Origin: Microlunatus soli
GTDB lineage: Bacteria > Actinomycetota > Actinomycetes > Propionibacteriales > Propionibacteriaceae
NCBI RefSeq assembly: GCF_900105385.1
Contig: NZ_LT629772.1
Location: 5,332,001-5,396,000 of the forward strand
Direction of reading: 5' to 3'
Length of the DNA: 64,000 bases
Below the pieces are notes generated by a model that was not told the origin of the DNA, searched no databases, and worked only from the letters and a program-made list of their open reading frames with translations. This document shows, piece by piece, positions 26,443-35,091 of the stretch. Each line of letters starts with the position of its first letter. The stretch's first letter is position 1. Both the position numbers and the translations under genes were made by a program.

Positions 26443-27440
26443 CCGCCACCGCCCGACCCGACCGAGACCGGACGATCGAGGTGACTCTCGACCAGCGCGA
26501 GGTCACGTCGCTGTTGCGCGGTGTGTCTCCGGTGCTGCAGACACCCTTCACCGACGACGGCGAGGTCGACCTGGCCAGCTTCGAGCGGGTGGTCGACTAC
26601 GTCCTCGGTACCGGCGTCAGCAGCGTGATGTTTCCCGGCTTCGCCGGCGAGTTCTACAAGCTCGCCGAAGCCGAGCGACGCCGGCTCAGTGACCTGCTGA
26701 TCGAACGGGTCCATCGGGTCCGCGGCGTCGCGGTGATCATCGCGGTCCAGGATCACGCCACCAAGCTCGCCGTCGAGCGAGCCCAGCAGGCCGTCGCCGA
26801 CGGTGCGGACGCGATCAACCTGCTGCCGCCGTACCTGCTGGATCCGTCACTGGACGCCATCGAGACCCACATCCGTGCCGTGCTGGCGGCGGTCCCGACG
26901 ACTCCGGTCGTCGTGCAGTACGCGCCGGGGGAGACCGGCACCACGCTGTCCGCCGCGTCGTTGGCCGAGATCGCCCGGGAGCATGCCAATCTGGCCCTGG
27001 TCAAGGTCGAGTGCAGCCCGCCCGGGCCCTTCATCGAGGATTTGGCGGCGCAGCGACCACCCCTCGCCGGACTGGAGGGGTATGCGGGCGTGCAGTTGCC
27101 CGACGCCGTCCGCCGCGGTGCGGTCGGCACCCAACCCGGCTGTTCGTTCACCGAGATCTATGTCGAGATCTGGGACCGGTTCGCCCGCGGCGACACCGCC
27201 GGTGGGGACGCGTTGCACGCTCGACTGCTGCCGTACACGTCGTACTGGATGTTGCACACCGAGACCATCAACGCTGCGGAGAAGTTGATCTCCTACCGCC
27301 GAGGCATCCTGGCCAGTCCGGTCTGCCGGCAGCCGGCGCATCGGCTGGACGCCCAGGAGATCGCGATGATCGACCGGTTCCTGGAGGAGTTCGCCGACCT
27401 GTTGCCGACCTTCGAGGCGGGAAGGGTTGCGCCGGGCTGA
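26439..27440 (+). CDS. Dihydrodipicolinate synthase/N-acetylneuraminate lyase (DapA) family protein
   Basis: Class I aldolase-fold protein of 333 residues. The Schiff-base lysine is visible in 'ALVKVEC', and the catalytic Tyr in 'VVQYAPG'. The family includes 2-keto-3-deoxy-sugar-acid aldolases and dehydratases. As the last gene of the operon it is the natural candidate for the final cleavage to pyruvate or a semialdehyde. Start is GTG with GAAGGG upstream and a GTGA overlap with the preceding gene. The N-terminus is about 25 residues longer than usual. Confidence 0.86.
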   Translation: MTATARPDRDRTIEVTLDQREVTSLLRGVSPVLQTPFTDDGEVDLASFERVVDYVLGTGVSSVMFPGFAGEFYKLAEAERRRLSDLLIERVHRVRGVAVIIAVQDHATKLAVERAQQAVADGADAINLLPPYLLDPSLDAIETHIRAVLAAVPTTPVVVQYAPGETGTTLSAASLAEIAREHANLALVKVECSPPGPFIEDLAAQRPPLAGLEGYAGVQLPDAVRRGAVGTQPGCSFTEIYVEIWDRFARGDTAGGDALHARLLPYTSYWMLHTETINAAEKLISYRRGILASPVCRQPAHRLDAQEIAMIDRFLEEFADLLPTFEAGRVAPG

Positions 27441-27456
27441 TCGTCCTGCGCCCGGC
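27431..27456 (+). terminator. Possible hairpin at the end of the catabolic operon
   Basis: GCCGGGC (27431-27437) pairs with GCCCGGC (27450-27456), with the DapA-family stop codon in the loop. It is short and lacks a U-tract, so it may be only a pause or processing site. Confidence 0.35.
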
Positions 27457-27526
27457 ACCGTTCGGACGGCACACAAGAGCCACTTGGGATCGGGGTGCGG
27501 TACCCGCCCGGCAATCCGATAACGCT

Positions 27527-27586
27527 GCGGAAACGTTCCCGCGACATCGAGATGGGGACTTGACGGGATCAAGTTCAACCGGTTGA
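27527..27586 (+). promoter_or_regulatory. Two candidate operators upstream of the second Opp/Dpp operon
   Basis: The 210-bp gap holds GCGGAAACGTTCCCGC (27527-27542, one mismatched pair, AACGTT core typical of LacI-family sites) and the perfect 12-bp palindrome TCAACCGGTTGA (27575-27586). No LacI-type gene adjoins this operon; the nearest are at 35082 and 53764. Confidence 0.5.
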
Positions 27587-27650
27587 TTAATCCCACAGTC
27601 CCTCTGGGGTCGCGACAACGAAGCACGACAGCGCTGGGAAGGGGATCGCC

Positions 27651-29492
27651 GTGACTGAATCACGCCCTCGTTTTGAAGATGTCCAGGACATCTTGAAGTA
27701 TCAACTGAGCAGACGCGGTCTGCTCGCGGCCGGCTCGGCCCTGACAGCGGGCGGCGTCCTGAGCGCCTGTACCGGCGGTGGAGGTTCCTACACCGATCAG
27801 AAGCAGGGCGCCGGCAAGCCGAAGCAGACCGCCGAGGTCAAGATCGGCAAGGCCAACATCCCGACACCGCGGGAGGAGACGCTGGTCGTCGCACAGGCCG
27901 ACTTCACCGTCTTCAACAACTGGAACAGTATGGTGCCCAACGGGGCACCCGGCGCCTCCGGGTTCGACATGTTCGTCAAGGAGTACATGTTCTACCTGAA
28001 CCTGGCGACCGGCGAGCTGATCCCGTGGCTGTGTACCGACTACAAGTACAACGACGACTACACCGCCCTCACATTCAACTTCAACCCGGCGGCGAAGTGG
28101 AACGACGGCAAGCCGCTGACGTCGGAGGACTTCAAGTTCACCGTGGATCTGCTGCGCAAGCGCAAGGACCTGCTGGGCGGCGGCGGTGACCTGACCGAGT
28201 TCGTCAAGAAGGTGGAGACGCCCGACGAGCACACCGCAGTCATCGATCTGACCAAGCCCAACCCGCGGTTCCACTACGGCTTCATCGCGGTCATCCTGAG
28301 CGGCTTCGACATCCGGCCCAAGCACGTCTGGGAGGGTCAGGATCCGACCAAGTTCCGGGACAACCCGCCGGTGCGGACCGGGCCGTACACGCTGAAGAAG
28401 GCGATCCAGAGCCAGAAGATGTTCGTCTGGGAGAAGAACCCGGACTATTGGAACAAGGGCAAACTGGATCCCAAGCCGAAGTACGTCGTCTACCAGAGCA
28501 CGGCCAAGCAGGCCGACTCGGCGGCACTGGCCTTCGAACAGGTGCAGTTCGACGCCGGCTCGATCGACGAGGAGCACGCCAAGCAGCTGCGGTCCAAGGG
28601 CTATCCGGCGCTGGTCACCACCAAGTTCAACGATCCGTGCCCGCGCGCGTTCTGGCTGAACAACGCTCCCGAACGAGGGATCATCTCCGAGCCGAAGATG
28701 CACTGGGTGATCAGCTATCTGATCGACCGACCCAAGATCGGCAACAACGTGTGGCCGGTGAAGGTACCCGCGGCGCAGTACCCGTGGGCGAACTTCAAGA
28801 CCAACGACAAGTGGAGCGTCCCCGCGCTGGCGGAGAAGTACAAGCTCACCTACAGTCCCGAGGATGCCGTCCGGTTGCTCGACGAGATCGCACCCAAGGG
28901 TGCCAACGGCAAGCGGATGTACAAGGGCAAGCCGGCGACGATCGAGATGATCACCCCCGTCGCGGTCGACGGCCCCGAGTACGTGATGGGCAAGTTGGTC
29001 AAGGACGAGCTGGTCAAGCACGGCATCTCGGCGACCATGCGGAGTCTCAGCGGCTCGGTGCACGACGAAAAGTTCCAGCGCGGTGAGTACGACGTCGCCG
29101 TCAACTGGGTCTGCGACGTGTCCTGGGATCCCGAGCAGCTCTACCGCAACATGGAGAGCGACCGGGCGGTGCCGATCGGCAAGAACGCCGTGGACAAGAA
29201 CAAGACCCGTCTCAAGGACCCGGTGCTGGACAAGCTGTCCAAGCAGCTGTCCAATCTCGACCCGACCAGTCCGGAGGCCAAGCCGCTGCTGGAGCAGGCG
29301 CTGGAGCAGTACTACAAGCGGCTGCCGGTGATCCCGATCATCCAGACCGGCTACCCGCAGTACTTCAACACCACGTTCTGGAAGGGCTGGCCGACCGACG
29401 ACAACCTCTATCAGGTGCCGCTGAACTGGTGGGGCCACTTCATGTTCGTGATCGGCAAGCTCGAGCCGACCGGTCAGAAGGCACCCTCGTGA
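27651..29492 (+). CDS. ABC transporter substrate-binding lipoprotein, family 5 (Opp/Dpp type), Tat-type signal
   Basis: Binding protein of 613 residues, heading a complete importer operon. The N-terminus has a twin-arginine motif (SRRGLLAAG near residue 20) and a lipobox 'LSAC'. Family-5 landmarks include 'AKWNDGKPLTSEDFKFTVDL', 'RTGPYTLKKA', 'EKNPDYWNKGKLDPKP' and 'RLLDEIAPKG'. Start is GTG with a GGAAGGGG ribosome site. Family members carry peptides but also plant oligosaccharides; the upstream sugar-acid operon makes a carbohydrate possible. Confidence 0.9.
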   Translation: MTESRPRFEDVQDILKYQLSRRGLLAAGSALTAGGVLSACTGGGGSYTDQKQGAGKPKQTAEVKIGKANIPTPREETLVVAQADFTVFNNWNSMVPNGAPGASGFDMFVKEYMFYLNLATGELIPWLCTDYKYNDDYTALTFNFNPAAKWNDGKPLTSEDFKFTVDLLRKRKDLLGGGGDLTEFVKKVETPDEHTAVIDLTKPNPRFHYGFIAVILSGFDIRPKHVWEGQDPTKFRDNPPVRTGPYTLKKAIQSQKMFVWEKNPDYWNKGKLDPKPKYVVYQSTAKQADSAALAFEQVQFDAGSIDEEHAKQLRSKGYPALVTTKFNDPCPRAFWLNNAPERGIISEPKMHWVISYLIDRPKIGNNVWPVKVPAAQYPWANFKTNDKWSVPALAEKYKLTYSPEDAVRLLDEIAPKGANGKRMYKGKPATIEMITPVAVDGPEYVMGKLVKDELVKHGISATMRSLSGSVHDEKFQRGEYDVAVNWVCDVSWDPEQLYRNMESDRAVPIGKNAVDKNKTRLKDPVLDKLSKQLSNLDPTSPEAKPLLEQALEQYYKRLPVIPIIQTGYPQYFNTTFWKGWPTDDNLYQVPLNWWGHFMFVIGKLEPTGQKAPS

Positions 29493-30601
29493 CGGTGACC
29501 ACGTCGACCGCCTCGTCCCAGCAGGATCGGGACGAGCGGCCGACAGAACCCCCGTCGGGTCCGATCGTCTCGATCCGGTCGGTGCTGGCACGCCATCCGT
29601 TGGCGGCCTACGCGCTGCGCCGGTTCGGCCTCTACCTGATCGAGTTGTGGGGAGCGCTGACGATCGCGTTCTTCTTCTTCCGGATGATCCCGGGCGACCC
29701 GATCCAGACGTTCATCCAGACCCTGCAGCAGAACTACGTCTACAACCAGCAGGCCAGCGCGGAGGTGATTGCCCGCTACCGCAAGGAGTTCGGCCTCGAG
29801 GGCAACGTCTTCACCCAGTATCTGCACCACATGAAGAAGTTGATCTTCGAGCACGATCTCGGTCCGTCCTTGATCAACTATCCGACCCCGGCGCAAGACG
29901 TGATCATGCAGTCGCTGCCCTGGACGATCGGACTGCTCGGGATCTCCGCGGTGATCGCCTGGGTGCTCGGTCTCGCAGCGGGTGCGCTCGCCGGTTGGCG
30001 GCGCGGCAAGCTGGGTGCCGAGATCTCCACCAACCTGGCGATCATCCTGGGCCACGTTCCGTTCTACTTCGTGGCCCTGATCCTGGTCTACGTCTTCGCC
30101 TACACGCTGGGGCTGTTACCCGCGAGATCGGCCTACGACTCCAACATCCCGATCGGGTTCTCGCCATCGTTCCTGCTCAGTCTGCTGCAGCACGGATTTC
30201 TGCCGGCGTTGTCGATCGTGATCATCGGCATCTTCAACTGGCTGCTGTCCACCCGGATGCTGATGATCCCGGTGCTCGGTGAGGACTACTTGACCTACGC
30301 CGAGGCCAAGGGATTGAAGCCCGGCCGGATCCTGAGCCGCTACGCGCTGCGCAACATCTACCTGCCGCAGGTGACCGGCTTCGGGATCTCACTCGGCTTC
30401 ATCTTCAACGGCAACGTGCTGGTCGAACAGTTGTTCAACTATCCCGGACTCGGCAGCACTCTGGTGACCGCGATCACCCAGCTGGACTTCAACACCATCC
30501 TCGGGGTCACCGACATGGCCATTGTCTCGGTGTTGACGGTCAACCTGGTGCTCGATCTGCTGCTGCCGTTGCTCGACCCACGCGTCAAGTACTGGCGCTG
30601 A
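29489..30601 (+). CDS. ABC transporter permease, DppB/OppB type
   Basis: Membrane subunit of 370 residues, with a long cytoplasmic N-terminus before the first helix ('FGLYLIELWGALTIAFFFFR') and the family 'RMIPGDP' motif. The EAA loop reads 'YAEAKGLKPGRILSRYALRN'. I chose the GTG at 29489, which overlaps the binding-protein stop as GTGA. The gene ends 9 bp before the next permease. Confidence 0.9.
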   Translation: MTVTTSTASSQQDRDERPTEPPSGPIVSIRSVLARHPLAAYALRRFGLYLIELWGALTIAFFFFRMIPGDPIQTFIQTLQQNYVYNQQASAEVIARYRKEFGLEGNVFTQYLHHMKKLIFEHDLGPSLINYPTPAQDVIMQSLPWTIGLLGISAVIAWVLGLAAGALAGWRRGKLGAEISTNLAIILGHVPFYFVALILVYVFAYTLGLLPARSAYDSNIPIGFSPSFLLSLLQHGFLPALSIVIIGIFNWLLSTRMLMIPVLGEDYLTYAEAKGLKPGRILSRYALRNIYLPQVTGFGISLGFIFNGNVLVEQLFNYPGLGSTLVTAITQLDFNTILGVTDMAIVSVLTVNLVLDLLLPLLDPRVKYWR

Positions 30602-30610
30602 GGAGGATCC

Positions 30611-31507
30611 ATGGCAATCTCAACAAGCGTGACCCGCGTGCTGGCCGCGCCGGTCCGTACGGTCCGTAGCAGTCCGAAGCTGGCCGGCGGCCTGATCATC
30701 CTGGTGGTGTTGGTGATCCTGGCCCTGCTCAGCCCGTTGATCAATGCGGTGATCGGCGGCGGGTCCGATCCGGTCGCCGTCGCCGCCTATCCGAAGTGGC
30801 AGGTCCCGTCCGGAGCACATCCGCTCGGCACCGATCAGCTCGGCCGGGACGTGCTCGCGATGACGTTCGGCGCGATGTCGGTCTCGTTGCGGATCGGTGC
30901 GGTCGCCGGTGTCGTATCCACCGTCGCCGGCGTGATCGTCGCGTTCGTCGCCGGTTACAAGGGCGGCTGGGTCGACGCCGTGCTGTCGACCTTCACCGGC
31001 ATCCTGCTGGTGATCCCGACCTTCCCGCTGCTGATCGCGTTCAGTGCCTATGCCCGTGAGGTGACGCTGTTCCAGGTCGGCCTGATGCTGTCGATCTTCA
31101 GTTGGCCGTTCGCGGCCAAGATCATCCGGTCCCAGGTGCTCAGTCTGCGGACCCGGCCCTACGTCGAGCTGGCCAAGGTCAGCAAGGCACGGGACATGGA
31201 GATCATCGTCACCGAACTGCTGCCCAACCTGGCGCCGTTCATCGGTGTCGGCTTCGCCTCATCGGCGCTCGGAGCGATCTTCGGCCTGGTCGGGCTGGAG
31301 GTGATCGGACTCGGCCCGGGTGGCGTGATCGACCTCGGTCACATCATCTACGCCGCGATCACCACCGGTGCCCTGACCTTGGGCGCCTGGCCGATGTTCG
31401 TGGTGCCGATCGGCCTGCTGACGCTGCTGTTCGCATCGCTGAACATGATCAACATCGGGTTGGAAGAGGTCTACAACCCGCGGCTGAGGGGAGTCACCGG
31501 TGAGTGA
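30611..31507 (+). CDS. ABC transporter permease, DppC/OppC type
   Basis: Membrane subunit of 298 residues with the DppC signature 'LGTDQLGRDVLAMTFGAMS'. About six helices follow. The ATG has a GAGGAGG ribosome site. The 3' end overlaps the GTG of the first ATPase gene by 8 nt. Confidence 0.9.
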   Translation: MAISTSVTRVLAAPVRTVRSSPKLAGGLIILVVLVILALLSPLINAVIGGGSDPVAVAAYPKWQVPSGAHPLGTDQLGRDVLAMTFGAMSVSLRIGAVAGVVSTVAGVIVAFVAGYKGGWVDAVLSTFTGILLVIPTFPLLIAFSAYAREVTLFQVGLMLSIFSWPFAAKIIRSQVLSLRTRPYVELAKVSKARDMEIIVTELLPNLAPFIGVGFASSALGAIFGLVGLEVIGLGPGGVIDLGHIIYAAITTGALTLGAWPMFVVPIGLLTLLFASLNMINIGLEEVYNPRLRGVTGE

Positions 31508-32321
31508 AACGGACGACAACGTCTTGGAACTGTCCGGTCTCGAGGTCGGATACGCGACCAGTGAGGGGATGGTGACCGCCGTCGACAAGGCCGACCTGGC
31601 GGTGCGTCGAGGGGAGATCCTCGGCATCGCCGGCGAGTCCGGTAGCGGCAAGAGCACGATGGCGGTGGCGTTGCTGCGGCTGTTGAAGCCGCCGGGCCGG
31701 GTGCTCGGCGGCAGCATCACCTTCCGTCCGAAGGACAAGGCGCCGGTCGACCTGTTGAAGGTCCAGGGCCAACAGCTGCGGACGTTGCGGTGGAGCAATC
31801 TGTCCTATCTGCCGCAGGGCTCGATGAACTCGCTGAATCCGGTGATGCGGATCAAGGACCAGTTCGCCGACGTGATCATCGAGCACGCACCGGCCCGGCG
31901 GTCGGAGATCGACCAGCTGGTGCCGCGACTGCTGGAACAGGTCGGGCTCGAACCGCGGGTGGCGCGGATGTATCCGCACGAGTTGTCCGGCGGCATGAAG
32001 CAACGCATCCTGATGGCGATCTGCATCGCCCTCGAACCCGATGTGATCGTGGCCGATGAACCGACGACCGCACTGGACGTCACCATTCAGCGGGTGATCC
32101 TGCAGAGTCTGGCCGATCTTCGTCGCGACTTCGGGGTGACCTTGATCGTGATCTCCCACGACATGGGCGTTCATGCCCAGCTGGTCGATCGGGTCGCGGT
32201 GATGTATGAGGGCAAGCTGGTCGAGGTCGGTGACGTCCGGCAGATCTTCAAGGATCCGCAGCACGAGTACACCCGGAGCCTGATCGACTCGATCCCGAGC
32301 ATCGGCAAGGAGGCATCATGA
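31500..32321 (+). CDS. ABC transporter ATP-binding protein, DppD/OppD type
   Basis: Cytoplasmic ATPase of 273 residues: Walker A GESGSGKS, signature LSGGMKQRILMA, Walker B 'VIVADEPTTALD' and a C-terminal 'HEYTRSL' as in oligopeptide ATPases. Start is a GTG overlapping the permease end. It pairs with the product of 32318-33163. Confidence 0.9.
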   Translation: MSETDDNVLELSGLEVGYATSEGMVTAVDKADLAVRRGEILGIAGESGSGKSTMAVALLRLLKPPGRVLGGSITFRPKDKAPVDLLKVQGQQLRTLRWSNLSYLPQGSMNSLNPVMRIKDQFADVIIEHAPARRSEIDQLVPRLLEQVGLEPRVARMYPHELSGGMKQRILMAICIALEPDVIVADEPTTALDVTIQRVILQSLADLRRDFGVTLIVISHDMGVHAQLVDRVAVMYEGKLVEVGDVRQIFKDPQHEYTRSLIDSIPSIGKEAS

Positions 32322-33163
32322 CCGAGACCAGTCGAGCCGGAACCGAACAGCGGATCGAGTTGGAACATGTGGAGCAGCGATTCCATGCCCGGGGGACAGC
32401 CGACGGCTTCATGACCGCGGTGGACGATGCGAGCTTCTCGCTGACCTCGGATCCGCCGCGGGTGGTCAGCCTGGTCGGCCAGAGCGGCAGCGGGAAGAGC
32501 ACGATCGCCCGCAACATCCTGGGCTTGCAGAAGCCGACCGGCGGACGGATCACCTTCAACGGAAGGGACATCTTCTCGTTGTCCCGCACCGAGCGTGACG
32601 AGTACCGGCGCAATGTGCAGCCGGTCTTCCAGGACCCGTACGCGATCTTCAATCCGATCTACCGGGTCGACCGGGTGCTGTGGAAGGCGGCCAAGGCGTT
32701 CGGGCTGGCCAAGACCCGGGCGGCGGCCGACGAACTCTTCGAGGAGTCGCTGTCGGCGGTCCGGCTGGATCCCGGCAGAGTGCTGGGACGCTATCCGCAC
32801 CAGTTGTCCGGAGGGCAGCGACAGCGGGTGATGTTGGCCAGGGTGCACATGCTGCGACCGGCGTTCATCATCGCCGACGAGCCGGTGTCGATGCTGGATG
32901 CCCAGGTTCGCAAGTTGTTCCTGGACATCCTGCTGGACTTCAAGCAGCAGTATCAGATGACCACGCTGTTCATCACCCACGACCTGTCGACGGTCTACTA
33001 CCTGGGCGGCGACGTGATGGTGATCACCAAGGGTGAGATCGTCGAACGCGGTCCGGTCGCGACGGTGATGCACGAGCCGTCCCATCCCTACACCCAGCTG
33101 CTGTTGGATTCGGTGCCGCGCCCCGATCCCGACCAACGCTGGACCGACCGGATCACGGTCTGA
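32318..33163 (+). CDS. ABC transporter ATP-binding protein, DppF/OppF type
   Basis: Cytoplasmic ATPase of 281 residues: Walker A GQSGSGKS, signature LSGGQRQRVMLAR, 'FIIADEPVSMLDA' and the C-terminal 'HPYTQLLLDSVP' segment. ATGA overlap with the DppD-type gene. It ends only 3 bp from the convergent AraC gene. Confidence 0.9.
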   Translation: MTETSRAGTEQRIELEHVEQRFHARGTADGFMTAVDDASFSLTSDPPRVVSLVGQSGSGKSTIARNILGLQKPTGGRITFNGRDIFSLSRTERDEYRRNVQPVFQDPYAIFNPIYRVDRVLWKAAKAFGLAKTRAAADELFEESLSAVRLDPGRVLGRYPHQLSGGQRQRVMLARVHMLRPAFIIADEPVSMLDAQVRKLFLDILLDFKQQYQMTTLFITHDLSTVYYLGGDVMVITKGEIVERGPVATVMHEPSHPYTQLLLDSVPRPDPDQRWTDRITV

Positions 33164-33166
33164 TCG

Positions 33167-34057
33167 TCACCGGATCGGCCCCGCCAGTCGATGCGCGATC
33201 GGCAGCAGTCCCGCGTCGCGCACCGGCTGGTACGGGTCGATCTCCTCACCCTGCTTGCGAAAGGCGCCGGGTCGCAAGCCGTAGACCCCGGTGAACCGCC
33301 GGGAGAAGTGGTAGGCGTTGGTGTAGCCCGAACCGGTGGCGATCTCGGCCAGTGACTGATTGCTGCGCTGGAGTGCGACCGCGGCCCGGGCCAGCCGGAT
33401 CAGTTCCAATGCTCGCGCCGGTCCACAGCCGTATCGATCACGGAACAACCGGTGCAGATGGCCGGCCGACAGCCCGGTGGCGGTCGACAGATCATCGACG
33501 GTCACGATCCGTACGCCGTCCAGCCACACCCGCCGGACATGATCAACAGCGGCACTCAGGTGTCGGCCCAGGTCGGACTCGGCGCCGCGGACCGGCCCGT
33601 CCAGGAAGACCTTCAGCAGCAGCGTCAGCACCTCGACGGCGCGCTCGATGGCGGCCGGGTCGTCGCGTTCAGCGAGCTCGATCAGGTAGTCGCACAGACT
33701 CGCCAGCAGCGGCACCTCGGCGAAGTCCCGAACCGCCGGCCAGCCAGTCCCGGCCATCCAGCCGGACGCGTCGCCGTCGCCGGCGAGGTCGAGGTCGAAG
33801 TGCACATAGGCATGTCGGGAGGCCCGGTCGGGGTCCCAACGCAGCCGATCCCGCATCCCGACCGTCGCCAGCGCGAGCATCCCCGGACGGAGCACCATCT
33901 GGTCGCTGCCACCCGCCCGCTGCCAGTCCCAGGTCGCCGAACCTTCCAACAACCAGACGAACTCCCAGCTGTGCAGCACGCGGGGTCCGAAGACGGCACC
34001 CGGTGGATAGTCGGCCAGCAGCACCTGACTGCTCGGTCTCACCGACAGCGATGTCAT
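33167..34057 (-). CDS. AraC family transcriptional regulator
   Basis: A 296-residue regulator with an N-terminal cupin-like sensing domain ('PGAVFGPRVLHSWEFVWLLEG') and two C-terminal helix-turn-helix units ('LSTATGLSAGHLHRLFRDRYG' region and 'LAEIATGSGYTNAYHFSRRF'). It is divergent from the PhyH-family gene, 94 bp apart, and is probably its activator. No Shine-Dalgarno sequence is obvious, so it may be read from a leaderless message. Confidence 0.9.
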   Translation of the reverse strand: MTSLSVRPSSQVLLADYPPGAVFGPRVLHSWEFVWLLEGSATWDWQRAGGSDQMVLRPGMLALATVGMRDRLRWDPDRASRHAYVHFDLDLAGDGDASGWMAGTGWPAVRDFAEVPLLASLCDYLIELAERDDPAAIERAVEVLTLLLKVFLDGPVRGAESDLGRHLSAAVDHVRRVWLDGVRIVTVDDLSTATGLSAGHLHRLFRDRYGCGPARALELIRLARAAVALQRSNQSLAEIATGSGYTNAYHFSRRFTGVYGLRPGAFRKQGEEIDPYQPVRDAGLLPIAHRLAGPIR

Positions 34058-34151
34058 GAATGGATATTAATGCGCCAGGATCTGCCATTGCTCGGTGCGG
34101 GGAGATCTGCGAGTTTTGGGCATGTATTGCCGATGACCCGAAGGGACTGCC

Positions 34152-35078
34152 ATGACCACCACCGCCGCCGAAGGGCTCCGCCTGTTCGACTCCGCCGATG
34201 CCGATTTCGTCGCGGCCTTCCAGCGCGACGGGTTCGCGTTGCTGGCCGATGCCCTGAGTCCCGAGCAGGTCGACGAGGTGAACGCCGACGCGCTGCGGCT
34301 GTGCCGTGGTGATCTTGGTGAGATCACCTTCCGTGGTCCCGACGCGCAGGCGATCCTGCAGCGTCAGGAGGCTGTCCGCGGTGCACTGTCCGACGACGAG
34401 GCGGTACTTCGGCAGTATCTGTGCATCCACTACCCGCACAAGGTCTCGGCAGCCTGTGCCGACGCTCTGGCGGCGCCGCGGATCGTCGATGCGCTGACCG
34501 GGGTGATCGGACCGAACGTCAAGGCGATGCAGTCGATGCTGTTCATCAAGTCCGAGGGCAAGCCGGGGCAGGCCTGGCATCAGGACGAGTTCTTCATCCC
34601 GACCCGGGATCGTTCGCTGACCGCGGTCTGGATCGCGCTGGATGACGCGACGGTGCAGAACGGTTGCCTGTGGGTGCTGCCCGGATCGCACCGGCGCGGT
34701 GTGATCTATCCCGAGCGGGAGCAGGACGATCCGCGCTTCGACTGCAGCACCGAGGCCTTCGACTTCCCCTACACCGATGACGATGCGGTGCCGGTGGAGA
34801 TCCCGGCCGGCACCGCGGTGATCTTCAACGGCTACCTGTTGCACCGCTCGCTGCAGAACTCCGGGCAGCACGGTTACCGTCGGGCGCTGGCCAATCACTA
34901 CATGAGCGCGGAGTCGCTGCTGCCGTGGCATCCGCCGAAGCAGGGTGAACACATGGCGATTGCCGACTACCGCGACATCGTCATGGTCGCCGGTGAGGAT
35001 CCCTATGCCTACAAGGGGACCGAGGACATCGCCCGCCCGTCCTCCCGGCCGGACAAGGAGGGCGGCTGCGACCGCTGA
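34152..35078 (+). CDS. Phytanoyl-CoA dioxygenase (PhyH) family Fe(II)/2-oxoglutarate oxygenase
   Basis: A 308-residue double-stranded beta-helix oxygenase. The iron-binding H-x-D is in 'WHQDEFF' and the distal His in 'LLHRSLQNSG'. The family hydroxylates acyl chains, amino acids or small natural products. The substrate is unknown. Divergent AraC control suggests an inducible catabolic role. AAGGG precedes the ATG. Confidence 0.88.
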   Translation: MTTTAAEGLRLFDSADADFVAAFQRDGFALLADALSPEQVDEVNADALRLCRGDLGEITFRGPDAQAILQRQEAVRGALSDDEAVLRQYLCIHYPHKVSAACADALAAPRIVDALTGVIGPNVKAMQSMLFIKSEGKPGQAWHQDEFFIPTRDRSLTAVWIALDDATVQNGCLWVLPGSHRRGVIYPEREQDDPRFDCSTEAFDFPYTDDDAVPVEIPAGTAVIFNGYLLHRSLQNSGQHGYRRALANHYMSAESLLPWHPPKQGEHMAIADYRDIVMVAGEDPYAYKGTEDIARPSSRPDKEGGCDR

Positions 35079-35091
35079 TGATCAGCGGTCG
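35071..35091. terminator. Palindrome covering two convergent stop codons
   Basis: GACCGCTGAT-G-ATCAGCGGTC is a perfect 10-bp inverted repeat that contains the stop of the PhyH gene and the stop of the convergent LacI gene. As RNA it could fold into an 8-bp stem with a 5-nt loop in either direction. Confidence 0.5.

Noticed and set aside
27660-29591. Minus-strand open frame of 643 codons opposite the family-5 binding protein
   Set aside because: The plus strand codes for a complete lipoprotein with signal and family motifs; the antisense product has none.
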